A stretch of 64,000 nucleotides of DNA. Origin: Microvelia longipes. Lineage: Eukaryota; Arthropoda; Insecta; Hemiptera; Veliidae. Both the position numbers and the translations under genes were made by a program. The notes below the pieces were generated by a model. It was not told the origin of the DNA. It saw only the letters and a program-made list of their open reading frames with translations, and ran no database searches. Below are positions 25,701 through 37,322 of the stretch, one piece after another (position 1 is the stretch's first letter; every line of letters starts with the position of its first letter). The stretch spans positions 60,314,440-60,378,439 of the forward strand of contig JACMZG010000008.1 in the NCBI GenBank assembly GCA_018340805.1, written 5' to 3'.

Positions 25701-26076
25701 GCAAGAAACAAGAGAGTGTCAAATATACAACCCTGCAGTAAAAATGAATAGTTCCAACATTCTTCTAATACTAGATTGTATCCTTAGATGGATAGATAAA
25801 CATGTCAGAAAGTAAGAATCAAGGATGTAATTATTATTTTGAGGGAAGTAAGTATTCCTTACATGAGTTTACCTAGCAATTTGATCCCAAGGCTGATAGA
25901 CCAAGAGATTTAAATTAGTTAGCTCACCAGGCTTTCCAAGGAAGTAACCAACAGTTCTGCTTACCAAGGCAAAATCAAGGGGCCAAAATAAATGTGGGAT
26001 CTTCCCTCTGTGTTATGTATTAAGTTTTACCAATCGCGGGATATTTAACTACTACTAATGGTACAAAATATACCTG

Positions 26077-26138
<62 letters not shown>

Positions 26139-27130
26139 GATCCATATTTATGAATCGGGATCAATTGTAAATGATAATGGTACTTTATCAAAAAATATAA
26201 AGTATTCCTTTGACAAAAATTACTTTCGGTTTATATATATGTAGAGTTAAGATAGTTGAGCGGGTAGGGTAGAGTGGGGGTATGAGTGAGTCAACCCAAT
26301 AGATAAAACTATCACACAAGCAATGTAAATAACAATCTAAATTTCGCTTGAGTCCCTCGTTTTACACACCTAACCTGGCCCATAAAGGCATTTTAATCTC
26401 TCTGGAATGTAAAATTGTGATCTATGTCACTAAGGTTGTAAATATATATTATAATATATATATATATATATATATAAATTATTATATATTATATATATAA
26501 TATATATATATATATAATATATATATATATATATGACTTCAAACCCATATTTAAAATATAAAAGAATCATCATGTTTTTATTAGTCTTAAGACCTACTAA
26601 ACCATGATTTTATTTCTTAAATTTTAATTCAACATAAGCTCAAGATGAAGAATGTGTAAATAAAGAAATAAACATTACTGTTGTATCAGCATTAATTTCA
26701 TTTGATTCAAGAGGTTTGTCCTTGGTCCTTTCTAAGTTTGCAAGATCCTTATTAGTGCCACCAAGTTCCCAGATTCTAGGCTTTTTACCTTCTTTAGCAG
26801 GTTTAGGACTTTTCCTGAAGAATAAATTTACAAAATGAATCAATTTTGTTAATAAATATTAAAGACATTGGTTGGAAATTAATTGTAAAGCTTAATTAAA
26901 TGATAGCTTGCACACAAGAAGTATTTGTGACTCAAATTGAAAAAAAAAAAACCACACATTAAATTGATTATATTATTTACCATGAAATGTACTGCTATTT
27001 TATAGTGTATACATAGTGGGGAAATATTTGAAGTATTATATTCAGCTAAAGCCAACGGAGGGGATACTGAATAGTTTTAAAACTAGCCACATAATTTTTG
27101 GCAGAATATGTCAATCTACCCAAGATTAAT

Positions 27131-27216
<86 letters not shown>

Positions 27217-27218
27217 TA

Positions 27219-27259
<41 letters not shown>

Positions 27260-29001
27260 TATATATATCATAGTCTCAACAGTGATGCCACATGGGTTTT
27301 AGTAATTTTAGTAACGCTGTTATAGTGGAACCAACAATTCCGCATCCAATAGATAGCATAAAACATATAGGATGTCATGAAGATGGAGGAACCATATTAA
27401 ACATTCCATAAAAACAAAAATGAGCTATACACAAATAACTTACACTTTATTATTCTTTTTGGTGTTAGGAGAGCCAAATTTCTGCTTCATTTTTTCTCTG
27501 TTTTGCGAAATGAGATCATCAGGACTCACTTCACCATTTGTTTCAACTTTAGGTTTAGTAGGCGGTTCTGGCTTTGCTATAACATGAAAATAAAGACACT
27601 TTCAGTAAATGGATTCATTCAGTAGGTCTAATGATTGTAGTATCATCTTACTAGAATAATTTAATAAATAAGGACAAAATGGGCTTTTTATTATAGCGTA
27701 GTTATAATCAGTTGACAGAGAGGGACCAATGAGATTGATCTGATATGGAATTGTGGGTGTGGTTTAATATCCAGGACCTAGCTTATTGGCACCCTTCGCA
27801 TTATAATAACCATGTGTTATACTATAGTATTTTTAGTCATATTAGCGTTTTGCCACTTTATTGCACTTAAAAATTAAAATGGTAACAGATTTAGATACAT
27901 CTAACAAAATGTTTACTCATCGATTAATATAATGCAGTGATTTCACATATAATTTACCTTTCTGTTCTTTCTTTTTATTTTCTTTATCATCTCCCTTTCT
28001 TTCAATCATTGATGCTACAGTCTTCTTGGATTTTAGAGATTCTTCAAACGTACGCATGTGCCGAGGAACCAAAGCTTGTTTTTTACCCCAATCTTCACAA
28101 TCTTGAAGCACTGACTTAAAGTCACATTCAAAGTCGAAATCCTAAAATAATGTTATAGAATTAAAGCGAACACATTTGTTTTAAAAAATTATAGTCTTTG
28201 TGAGAGGAGGTCTTGGTGGTATGATGATTAGCATATGTGCCTACCACTCACACAGTCTGGGTTCAATTCTAATCAGATCCTCTAGGATTTTTATGAGATG
28301 GATGGTAATCATTACATGAGCCAATTGTCACTAAAAATTCCATGTTTTAATAAAAAGTGGATAGAAATGGGTCAAAATCAAAATTCATTGTTTGCAAAGT
28401 GGAAAATATAAGGATCCCCTTACCTTAAAACACATTACATGACATAGTCCACCAAAACCATATCTATATTATGCATATAGATAATAAATAAATTTGAGGT
28501 AACTTAGGGTTCACTCAGCTTTAATCGTGCAACTCAAGGTTGTTTCACATAGATGAGTGGTTTACAAATACTTAATAGAGTAAATTATTACTTACCAAGT
28601 AAAACTTGCGGTTTTGTAAGTCATTTTTGAATTTATCTCTGAATTCTAATTGAATATCATCTAATAATTTATCCACATAAGATAACTGAAGAATTTTTTG
28701 ATAAGCAACAACAAAAACGAGCTCGAACTCGTTATCTAATTTATATTTCAACGTCAAAGAATTATGGTCATAACTATTATTCCCAGTTCTTTCCTAAAAC
28801 AGAATTCAATTAATTAAAGCATAACACGGAACGGTAAAGAGTAATATGATTAGTAAGTCGCAATAAAACATATCCAATATTTACCTGCAATATGACAGAT
28901 TTAATTAATGCATTAACAGAAGGAGCAAACAATTCTGATGTACTTTGGAAGCACCAAAGTACAATTCCTCCTTTGCTAAATATAGTAAATAAATCTAACA
29001 T
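19278..29001 (-). CDS. SRPRA: Signal recognition particle receptor subunit alpha (docking protein)
   Basis: Twelve minus-strand exons in consistent phase: 29001-28885, 28793-28596, 28141-27958, 27576-27444, 26814-26679, 25698-25556, 24336-24192, 23071-22880, 22498-22327, 20759-20632, 20109-19933, 19403-19278 (stop). They total 1851 bases, 616 aa (human about 638). The N-terminus [20 protein letters not shown] is the longin-like SRX domain that binds the beta subunit. A Lys/Glu-rich linker follows (around 105-290, with the acidic run near 275), then the N and G domains of an SRP GTPase: G1 GVNGVGKST (404-412), G2 DTFRAGA (434-440), G3 DTAGR (499-503), G4 TKFD (567-570), and closing [18 protein letters not shown]. 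All GTPase motifs are intact. The protein docks ribosome-SRP complexes at the ER. It is divergent from USF, 648 bp between start codons. Confidence 0.97.
19650..19720. repeat. (TA)n microsatellite
   Basis: About 70 bases of TA in the last intron of SRPRA. The tyrosine/isoleucine-rich frames read across it are artefacts. Confidence 0.95.
20878..21044. mobile_element. MITE family A copy 2 (about 167 bp)
   Basis: Left end TAGTATTGCTTATGGTTATA then AGTTAACAGCGTGGGAAAAT; right end ATTTTCCCACTCTGTTAACT then GATTATAACCGTGCATTATA. The interior includes CATCCAGGACTAACCTCATT, seen in most copies. It lies in SRPRA intron 9. Confidence 0.88.
21950..22000. repeat. Short transposon-end-like motif
   Basis: Contains GTGGACACTTTAATGAAACACCCTGTATA-type sequence; the ACACCCTGTATA end resembles termini of several insect DNA elements. 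No partner end was found nearby, so it may be a relic. In SRPRA intron 9. Confidence 0.3.
23215..23420. repeat. Dispersed repeat R, inverse partial copy
   Basis: CCTGAGTGGTTTTTACAAAG, then GTCTGTCATCATCATAGC and GAGTTGAAACTTGGTACAAA: the reverse complement of the right end of the copy at 31130-31740. Confidence 0.65.
23925..24135. repeat. Dispersed repeat R, another segment
   Basis: TTTTTGTTGGATCATAAAAG, then TTAAGCATTATTGAG and an AAAGCTCTGAGGTGCCAGAT block. The same order of blocks occurs at 34040-34275, inverted at 31130-31290, and in part at 40240-40345. Confidence 0.65.
24360..24540. repeat. Dispersed repeat R, 3' segment
   Basis: GTACTTTTCCTT, AATTATTATCCGAAGCCTAA and a TATTACTTTGGT block, matching 40435-40560. 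Abuts the acceptor of SRPRA exon 7. The 97-aa plus frame here is exon antisense plus repeat, not a gene. Confidence 0.6.
26072..26136. repeat. (TA)n microsatellite
   Basis: Two TA runs separated by a single slip, in an SRPRA intron. Confidence 0.9.
26444..26534. repeat. (TA)n microsatellite, compound
   Basis: TA runs interrupted by AT-only spacers, in the same SRPRA intron as the preceding tract. Confidence 0.9.
27129..27269. repeat. (TA)n microsatellite, about 140 bp
   Basis: The longest TA tract in the window, with several AATA phase shifts, in SRPRA intron 4. Confidence 0.92.
27692..27826. mobile_element. MITE family A copy 3, internally deleted
   Basis: Has the left end GTTATAATCAGTTGACAG, the interior block TATCCAGGACCTAGCTTATT and the right end ATAACCATGTGTTATACTAT. 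The ACGCTGTCAACTGAT segment of the right repeat is missing. In SRPRA intron 3. Confidence 0.8.
28196..28390 (+). repeat. tRNA-derived SINE candidate
   Basis: The first ~80 bases resemble a tRNA: an A-box-like TGGTGGTATGATGATTAG, then a B-box-like GGGTTCAATTC 35 bases later, and self-complementary ends (GAGGAGG... and ...ATCCTCTAG). A non-tRNA body follows. The stem pairs are too degenerate for a working tRNA. In SRPRA intron 2. Confidence 0.6.
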
Positions 29002-29649
29002 ATTTATACTTTAAGTTAAAATTACAAATTAAATAACAAGTCTGCTCAAAAACAATCGCACATGAAAACTGACATAATCATGTAAACACGTCACCACAGC
29101 TGTTTTTATTATTTTGGTCAGGTGGTTAAACATTAACACAAGCTAAAGAAAGTACATCTATTCGTAGATCTAATCCTTTTTAAATGTGGAAAATATATGA
29201 GTATCCTTAATTTAAATATATTACTTACCTCTAAATATGTTTATAGGTTAGTTATTCGTAAATAATTGCCGAATAATATTTTATTTATAATGAAAAAATT
29301 TTCATTAAAGCTTTTCAAATAAAATCTTAAAATAGATTATCGCAGTAACTAATAACCTAACTTCTATGAAACCTACTTGTTTGTTACGTGATTTTTTAAC
29401 TTCTGCTAATTTACTTTTCTTCAATACTTTTTCTTGAATATTTAATTTAATTCAAGGATTAGGTTTATAATTTGCTGGCAGAATAGGTTAAGAGTTTACT
29501 ATATTATCTTTGAATACATTATTACTTATTTGAACTGTCGTTTAAATGTAAAGTCAATCAGTACAGTGATATACACGAGTATGGTTCTAGTTTCGTAAAT
29601 TCAATTCGCCTATTACTTGCTTAAGGCTTTAGTTGTTAATTTATATCAA
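29002..29649. promoter_or_regulatory. Shared promoter region between SRPRA and USF
   Basis: 648 bp separate the two divergent start codons. The segment is AT-rich and non-coding and must carry the 5' UTRs and core promoters of both genes. No clear TATA box or initiator could be assigned by eye. Confidence 0.55.
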
Positions 29650-32600
29650 ATGGATATTTTGGATTCACCTGAGGAGTCTAGGTCAGTTTCTCTCTTTCCT
29701 TTAATAACCATAAATAAGAGAATTATCTTTTTATGCATGACAAAGTGGAAGTATTTTGGGGAATAATATCCCCCAAATACTTATTTTACCAAAAATGTAA
29801 TTTACTGTTCTATATCCTGCGATAGACATACATTTAATGTACTAGTATCTTAAATAATACTTCATATTTACTAAGTATGGAATGGGTTGTTAGCAGAACT
29901 ATAAAACCCTCAAAGTTATTGCTGGAAATGTATGTCTCAAGATTGCAGCTTTATTGTTTAAAAAATGTAGGATTTACACCAAAGTGTAGTCAACTTATAG
30001 TGGAATATAATGACAAGTGAACTGACACCCCTAAATAACTAGTGTGAGCTTTGAAAAATCAATTTTTATAAAGAATTTTTTTTATATTTTCAAAAATGGC
30101 TGCCACTCTTTAATTGACAGAATAATGTTAAATATAAAAATGTTTTTAAACAATCCTTATAGATAAACAATGTTAACTTAAATGGTTCACTCAAAAAAAA
30201 TAATTGATGGGGTGCGGAAGGTTCAAGTAGTGCACTTTAATGGTGGAAGCGTGAAACAGTGAGATATTTATAGTAATACAACTCACCAACTATGAGCTAT
30301 TGAGTGTAATCAAGTCTTTCCATCTCCTATTCAGTGCTAGAATGATAGCAAGACAATGGATGAGTAATCCCAAATAAGCTATATAAGAAATTTATATAAA
30401 TTGGTAAAAAGTGAAAAATGTATTTTTTCTCACTCTTTATTATCATAATGTCCCCTTGGAACCTCTAATGTCAGAGTTTCATTTTTTGAGCCTCCTTAAC
30501 CCATCTGATTGTGCCAACCCAAAAAACCCTCAAAATGCATAATTGTTATTTTTTAAGAAAATGATGCATGTGCTGTTCTGCGTGATGGGGCCCTCAAATT
30601 TTGGAAAACTAAAATATGTTGGGAATGTTATTATTATATTGGCAATTTTTTTTTATTAAAATAATACTACTGCAAAATCTAGTAGAGGACTGAGCAAATA
30701 TGTTGTTACTACCTAGCACTCTTCAAGACTCTAGTGATGTGGCCCCCAACTTAAATCAATATCACAAACTTGTCAATTGAGTGTTCCTAAAACACTCGGA
30801 AGTGAACCATCTGTGTTAATATTGTTTTCCTATGACAATCCCTCTGTGTTGTTTTATTTATGTCCAAGTGCCAAGGTATCTGCTCACTCGGGAGAGTTTG
30901 TCTCTTCTCTAATCAAAGAGAGACTGGGGACCGTAACAGTTAAAAATCTTCTTGTAGCCAAAAAAGGTGAGTCGTCACATTGTACCCCAGGTTTGTCCAG
31001 CAACCACGGGGCGACCAGTATTCCTCTGGCAGTGTAGGCTGGAATTACAGCCCCCCACACGATGGCATCACAGTCTGAAACACATGAGTAAAGTCACTTG
31101 TTAATTCTATTACACTATAAGAAAAAAATCGGGTACAGGGTACCTCAGAATATACAATTCACCAAATTTATACTGCAACATGTCTTTGTACTCGGTTTGC
31201 TCGTCCTTAGATAGTAAATGCACTGACCACACTCAATGCTGCTTAATTTTTATAGTCCAACAAAAATCATGGATATACTTGTCGTATTGAAACGAAACTT
31301 AGTTTACTTATTTATTAGGTAAAGGTATACACTTGTACTAAATTTCAACTCAATTGAATCATTTTCTGATTTTTACAATATTTTAAAAAACGTACACAAG
31401 TCGTTCAATTAAAATGTTACTAATACTAAAAATGAGATGAAACTTAGCACATATGTTAGTCTTATGCATGGCTACATAGGTGCCAAATATCAAATTCGCA
31501 TATATGATTTTTAGAAATTTTTGCTTATTTTTCATTGCGGGCTAATGACGTCATAAAAACATTATTTTCCGAATATCACAACTGCAGCGGTAGACTGATT
31601 CTTGTACAAAATTTCAACTCTCTAGCATAAATATGCTATGATGATAACAGACACACACACACAAAAACAGATGATAATAGACAGACAACTTTGCAAAAAC
31701 CACTCAGGAGGCCTTAAAAATGGCTGAAAGGACCCCCCTCAAAAAATTGGGGGTGAGTAGGCATAAACAATCAGACATGAGGAAAACCGAGTCTTTGAAG
31801 TGCACTCTTTATATCAAATTATTTAATGCTTGTTATTATTTTTTAAAAATGAGTATAATTTAACAATTAGGATGGGTAAAATCATTGAGATATATTACTA
31901 GAGGGGACATACCCCTTCAAATAATTGTGTAAATAATATATATAATAATAATCTAATCTATAGTATTGCACTTGGTTATAATCAGTTTACAGCTTGGGAA
32001 AATACTCTTGAGGAACCAATTAGATTGGCCTGATATGAAATTTTGGGTGTTGTTTAACATCCAGGACTAACCTTATTGGCTCTCTTGCATTATTTCCCAC
32101 GCTGTCAACTGATTATAACCGTGTCATCCATACTATAATAAAATAACAATTAAATAATATAAGTAAATAATCTAAAGAATTTGTGTAATTTCCTCTAATG
32201 GAATTCCATTTGTGGGAGGTAACTGGTGTGCTATAAAGATGAACTTTTGTTAGTAATATCAAATGATAATGTTTATTGTTTGATTTCAGCACCCAAAAAA
32301 TAATTGTAGTCAAAGAAGAATTCGATAAAATTGAAGGTTCTCTGGGTTTTCGTTCAAAAGGTAAGCAAAAAGGAGGCAAGAAAGGAAATAAAGCGGAGAA
32401 GAACACCATTCAGTTGATAGAGGATGGTCAAGAAGTAAAGTATGAAGTAGAGCAGGGTAGGTGTTAATCATCATTAAAATACATTCTAATATTATTCTAG
32501 ACAAATCTTCTGTTTGACATCAATTTTCTTATAACAGTTAAGTTGAATTGCTGTTTAGCGAATTTCCTTTGGAAAAATTTGCTGACAGGTTAGGTGTCAT

Positions 32601-35217
32601 GGCGGGAGACAATTTTTTCGACAGAAGGTTTACCACTATTATAAACTATTTTGTATTAATTACTTAGTTGAATGACTTTGAGTAAGAATGAAAACTAAAA
32701 CCATGGATAAGGTGGTTCCGCTTTAAATCTCAAATGTAAAACCTTGTAGGGACTTATTTATTTTTGGTTATTGTTATTGTTGTCAAATTCAATGTTTCAT
32801 TATTACAAGAATTTATTATATCTTATTGAATTAATCTAATCTGATAATTGAAGTAATACTTAGAAGTAAGATCCCACAAGCCGGGTTAAAGTGACAAAAC
32901 AGCTTATGATTGTGGTGAGTTTTTTCTTTCAGATGGTAGTGGCGTAGCTGTGGCTTATAGAGTTGTTGAGTTGTCTCCAGATTTGTCAACAGCCTCTCCT
33001 TCAGTATCTCCAACTCTATACAATTCCATTAACACAGGTAAAGTCTACTAATGCAGTTTCCTATTAAATGTTTATGAAAAAAAAATTTGTTAATAATATC
33101 TGTATTTGTGTTGTTAGAGTTACAATGCATATTTGAGAACCATATTTGTGCTGCTTTTTGCCTCTTTAATTGTTAATTTTTCGTGTCTACTATCATAGGG
33201 CTTATAAGTAAAGTATTGAGTTAAAATCAGTAACTGATAATTTACCAAAATTATTTTTTCCCTAAATTTTCATCATGTAAATTATTCTTATGAGGTTGTT
33301 TGAATGAGGGAAGTGGAGTGGGGGTGGGGGTTGATTGAGACCGGTTTCAGCTCAATCGGATTATCCTAATTAGTACTATCAGCTACCTGGTGCTATCCAA
33401 TACACTCAGTTTAAAAATAGCTCTAATGGAGCCACAGCGAGCAAAGACCATTAACGTTGGTCTTCCCTAAGTTGAAGGCTAAAGAGATGTAGAAATTCAT
33501 ATAGTGTAGGGTTGGGGGCGTGGGACACAGTGATCTAACTCCTTGGTTTGAGGTGGTCCTGGTCCTAAAACAGGGGCTAGTTGCATTAACTACTGCACCA
33601 AGCTCTAGTTTTCACCTAGTTCAACTTTATCAATATTGTACAAATAATATATATTTTTATTTAATTTTACTTTTAATTTTATTTTATTATATCTTAACTT
33701 TTAAGATTGATCTTTAAAATAAAGAAATAAGTGTTTTATATATGCGGGACAATGTGAACTCACCTGCTCCAGTGGAGAAACGGCAAACTAAAAAACAGGC
33801 CCGTCTAAAACAGCTTATTGCGGGTGAGTTGGATCACTGTGTCCCTCGCCTCCACCCATACTATATGAATTTCTACGTCACTTTATTGTAGGCATTGTGA
33901 AACGATGGAGACCAATTTCAGCTCATAAATATATTTTTTAAAAATCAAAAATAATCCAATTGACTTGAATTTGGTACAAGTGTATTTCCCTTTATGTAAT
34001 AAATTAGTATACTAAGTTTTATTCAATATGGCTAGAATATCTTTAGTTTTTGTTGAATCACAAATGTTAAGCAGTATTAAACATAGTCATTGACTGCTGG
34101 GAATAAAAAGCATGTTTTTACTGTCTGAGCATGAGTCCAAATACATACATCAATATAAATTTTGTGATTTCCATATTTTAAGGATAACCTTGCATAAAGT
34201 AGTGAGAACGAGCATAGCGTATCCGATAAGATGAGTAAAACTTCTGATGTAATACCCGAACCTGATATTTTATATATATTTGGTTAAGTTATTTTTTTTT
34301 ATTTAATGCACTTCTTAACATTTGATTAGGTCTTCTTATTTATCCAATAAATAAGAATTCCTAAATAGTTTTTTTTTTTGGACAAATATTGTATTGTTAA
34401 CTAACTTTTAATATACATTAATGTCACAAAACTTAATAAACTTACCAAGCATTGAATTTTGTTTGCTTTAATTTTTATATATTTATTTTTTCTGTTTTAG
34501 GATTATTATTACAGCAACCAATTGAAGTATACCCAGTCAGTCAGACACATAAACAAATAGTGCCATCTACTAACCGTAACAGTTGTGAAGAATCAAGACC
34601 CACATTTTCTTCTGTAAGTGATTGCATTTTATAATCAAAGCTAACAGATTCAATCAAGGTTGCTTCTGCATTGTTTTTCCTTTATAGGTCTAAATATTGT
34701 TTAGAAAACTAATTGTTTTAAAAAATAGCTCCCATGTAAGGACCTTAAAGGACACAGGCACTTAATGATATAGTGTGCTTTGATTATTCATTGAAGCTAA
34801 CTTTTTTATTCAATACTAACAGTGATACCTGAGCTTTGCTCGGGAAATATTTTTATTTATCAAACAAAAAATTATTAATTATTCCTTTGAGGACTATAAA
34901 AAATAAAAGTTGTTAAGAAGTGTAATAGCAAGAAAATTCTTTGTTTAAGATGTTTTTGTCTATCTGGCGATTCTCAAGCTGTTATTTTTGAACAGATCCT
35001 AATGAGACTTAAAAGGTAACTACTCAGACCTATGAGCATTCTAAGTTTAAAGTTTGGTCAAGATCTATCAATTAGATTCTGAGCTGTAAGCACTCAAAAA
35101 AATAATTTTGACACTAATCCCCTACTGTTATCTAATAGATGAGAAGTCTAAATTTAAACTTTGGTCTAGATCCTTAAGTAGTTTTTGAGTTATAGGCAAC
35201 AAAAAAAAATGTTCAAC

Positions 35218-35298
<81 letters not shown>

Positions 35299-37322
35299 CA
35301 ATGGCATGTAACATATGTTATTAGCAATAATAATAACAATGATTAGATATGGCTTTGATATGACTGTTGCAAGAAGCTATCCTGTGGTAGAACTTATTAG
35401 GCTTATTGAAGCTAACAAATATAAAATACAAATAATTTACCTTTATTTATCAGATATTTGATTTTTACTTTAATGTTTAGAGAGATGATAGGCGAAGAGC
35501 CACCCATAATGAGGTAGAGCGAAGACGAAGAGATAAAATCAATAATTGGATTATGAAACTTAGTAAATTAATCCCAGATTGTAAGGGAGAGCCTAGAAAA
35601 GGAACATTTGAATCACAGGTAATCTTACAGTTCTCTTCAATTTTAGTTTGAGATTTTAATGATTTGTCATGTAAAGTCTTTTATGATTTTTTAAAACTTT
35701 TATTTTAATATTAAACTACACATAATAGTAAATCAATTAATAATTGACAATTATTATTAATGATAATAGGATAAGAACGCTTTGAAATGACTTGCAAGGC
35801 CTTCCAGAATTACTTATTATTTAACTACTATATTCTGTATTAGTTGAATTATTTTACTGTTCAGTCACTAACAAATAAAGTTAGAGTATTGTTAATGTGA
35901 GTTTAGTATAACTCGTCCACTTATTGTACTATAATGATAAGTTTAAAAGAAAATACCACCTGAAAATTTTGTTCTTTTGTTTATCCTACTGTCTTATCAG
36001 AAAAAAATAAAATATAAAAATTCATTGGTGATGGAATCCACTATGTGTAAAAATAAAATCTAGACCGTTCAGGAAAATTTATGTTTTTTATTTAAATACT
36101 GATATTTATCTACGATTGATATGTAATATTGACATTATACGTCTGTCTATATGCATTTACATTATTGTAGAAGTATTGAGATAAACAGAAGGAATTAAAA
36201 CAGGCAATAAATACTAATAAGAACTAACAAACTCACTGACAATGAATCATAACGGAGTAGAATCCATCTTACTTTTAGCACTAGTACTAAAAATAAAATT
36301 ATTTCTTTTTATTTTCTGTACTAGTGCCAAAAGTAGATGTATTTTACTCCGTTATGATTCACTATCAGTGATTTTGTTAGTTCTTATTAATATTTGTTGC
36401 CTTTTTGTGGTTTATCACACACTTAATTAACTTTTTATTAGCTATTATTGTGATAACTATTTAGAAAATGAGTGATAGTGATATTTCTTATGAAGAAAAT
36501 ACTCCATCTGAGTTAATGACTCAGGCCGAAATCTCTAGTCTTTGCATTGCTCGTGGTGTGTTGCCATCCTCGCTATGCACAGGCTGCAAATATATACTAG
36601 CATGCAGTTTTTTACTTTGGTTTTCTGATCCATATATTCTATTTTAAATATGATTTAATTGAATAAATAAATAAAAAATATAAGCATCTATTTTCATGTT
36701 TTATGTGTTTAAAAATAAGTGTAACAAATGCAATTTTAATTATAGTATAACACACGGCTAAAATCAGTTGACAGTGTGGGAAAATATAGTCCAGGAACCG
36801 TCCGTTTTGGAATTATGGGCGTAGTTTATCATCCAGGACTAACCTCATTGGCTCTCAGGCATTATTTTCCCAAGTTGCCAACTGATTTTTGCCGTGTTAC
36901 ACTATAGATCTATATTTATTTTCAGAATATTTTATTTTTAAGGTATTTGTATGTTATTATTGTTTTTTTATAGTTACATATATTTAATAAGTGAAAAGTA
37001 AATGATGTGATAGAATCATTAAAAAAATCAATAAATAAAGAGGTTACTCATTTTTATTTTAAAAATATTTTTCTTTCTATTCGCATAATGTACTATTGAT
37101 ATATATTTTTATTTGTTTCAGAGTAAAGGTTATATTTTATCCAGAGCTTGTGATTATATAACAGAACTAAAAGATATAAATGAGCAATTGGCTGTAGCTT
37201 TAAAACAACATGAACAGTTATCTAATGATATGGAAGCTATGTCCAGAAAAGTTAAGGACATTAGTCAAGAAAATGAAATTCTCAAAGCCACCTTAGCACA
37301 GCACGGCTTATCACTTCCGTAA
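29650..37322 (+). CDS. USF: Upstream stimulatory factor (bHLH-leucine zipper)
   Basis: Six plus-strand exons in phase: 29650-29681, 32290-32456, 32933-33037, 34501-34613, 35481-35618, 37122-37322 (stop). They total 756 bases, 251 aa. USF factors bind CACGTG E-boxes as dimers. The USF-type segment VAYRVVEL (aa 72-79) precedes the DNA-binding region, where the basic motif RRRATHNEVERRRRDKINNW shows the E-box-reading residues His148, Glu152 and Arg156. Helix-loop-helix text SKLIPDC...SKGYILSRACDYITEL is very close to vertebrate USF, and a leucine-zipper tail ends LAQHGLSLP. It is shorter than human USF1 (310 aa) because the N-terminal activation region is reduced. Candidate poly(A) signal AATAAA at 37524-37529. 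Intron 1 (2.6 kb) is full of repeats. A damaged second copy of the last exon lies at 44142-44341. Confidence 0.93.
30777..31037 (+). other. Orphan 86-codon frame in USF intron 1
   Basis: An open frame from 30777 to 31037 with more balanced base composition than its surroundings and no recognised domain. It adjoins repeat R, so it may belong to a longer uncharacterised element. I see no splice context joining it to USF. Confidence 0.2.
31085..31740 (-). repeat. Dispersed repeat R, longest copy
   Basis: The most complete version of the repeat (about 650 bp). Read on the minus strand it runs from CCTGAGTGGTTTTTGCAAAG through a (GT)n stretch to the GATTTTTGTTGGACTATAAA block and ends near GAGGTACCCTGTACCCG. 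Pieces recur at 12895, 23215, 23925, 24360, 33935, 40240 and 40435. Non-coding. Could be a LINE 3' UTR or a long SINE. Confidence 0.7.
31961..32138. mobile_element. MITE family A copy 4 (about 178 bp)
   Basis: Ends TAGTATTGCACTTGGTTATA and TAACCGTGTCATCCATACTA; both inner repeat parts (CAGTTTACAGCTTGGGAAAA and ATTTCCCACGCTGTCAACTG) are present. In USF intron 1. Confidence 0.88.
33484..33886. mobile_element. MITE family B copy 2 (about 400 bp, TA target site)
   Basis: Ends AAGAGATGTAGAAATTCATA and TATGAATTTCTACGTCACTT with TA on both outer sides. The interior is inverted relative to the other two copies (the ACCTAGTTCAACTTTATCAA block precedes the GGAGAAACGGCAAACTAAAA block). In USF intron 3. 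Confidence 0.85.
33935..34275. repeat. Dispersed repeat R, partial copy
   Basis: TTGAATTTGGTACAAGTGTA, TTTTTGTTGAATCACAAATG, and a terminal block similar to GAAAAGCTCCGAGATACCTC. Same block order as 23925-24135. In USF intron 3. Confidence 0.6.
34818..35215. repeat. Unclassified repeat with GC-rich end hairpin
   Basis: Starts with a small hairpin (CTGAGCTTTGCTCGG). It then carries two related blocks, TCTAAGTTTAAAGTTTGGTC and TCTAAATTTAAACTTTGGTC, about 110 bases apart. It ends against a long (TA)n run. The type of element is not clear. Confidence 0.4.
35221..35295. repeat. (TA)n microsatellite
   Basis: Uninterrupted TA tract of about 75 bases in USF intron 4. Confidence 0.95.
36180..36413. 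mobile_element. Foldback element, family D (about 234 bp)
   Basis: Two arms of about 85-110 bp face each other. The left arm contains AATAAGAACTAACAAA and GAATCATAACGGAGTA; the right arm carries both in reverse complement. They are separated by a short loop of AT-rich sequence near 36290-36315. Non-coding. In USF intron 5. Confidence 0.8.
36468..36647 (+). other. 59-codon frame next to the foldback
   Basis: MSDSDISYEENTPSELMTQA... followed by a Cys-containing stretch. The first ~40 codons have an acidic, protein-like composition and the rest looks random. It starts 55 bases after the foldback arm, so it could be a transposase N-terminus relic. No family recognised, and it lies inside USF intron 5. 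Confidence 0.3.
36741..36906. mobile_element. MITE family A copy 5 (about 166 bp)
   Basis: Best-preserved ends: TATAGTATAACACACGGCTA and GCCGTGTTACACTATA, consistent with a TA target duplication; interior CATCCAGGACTAACCTCATT. In USF intron 5. Confidence 0.9.
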
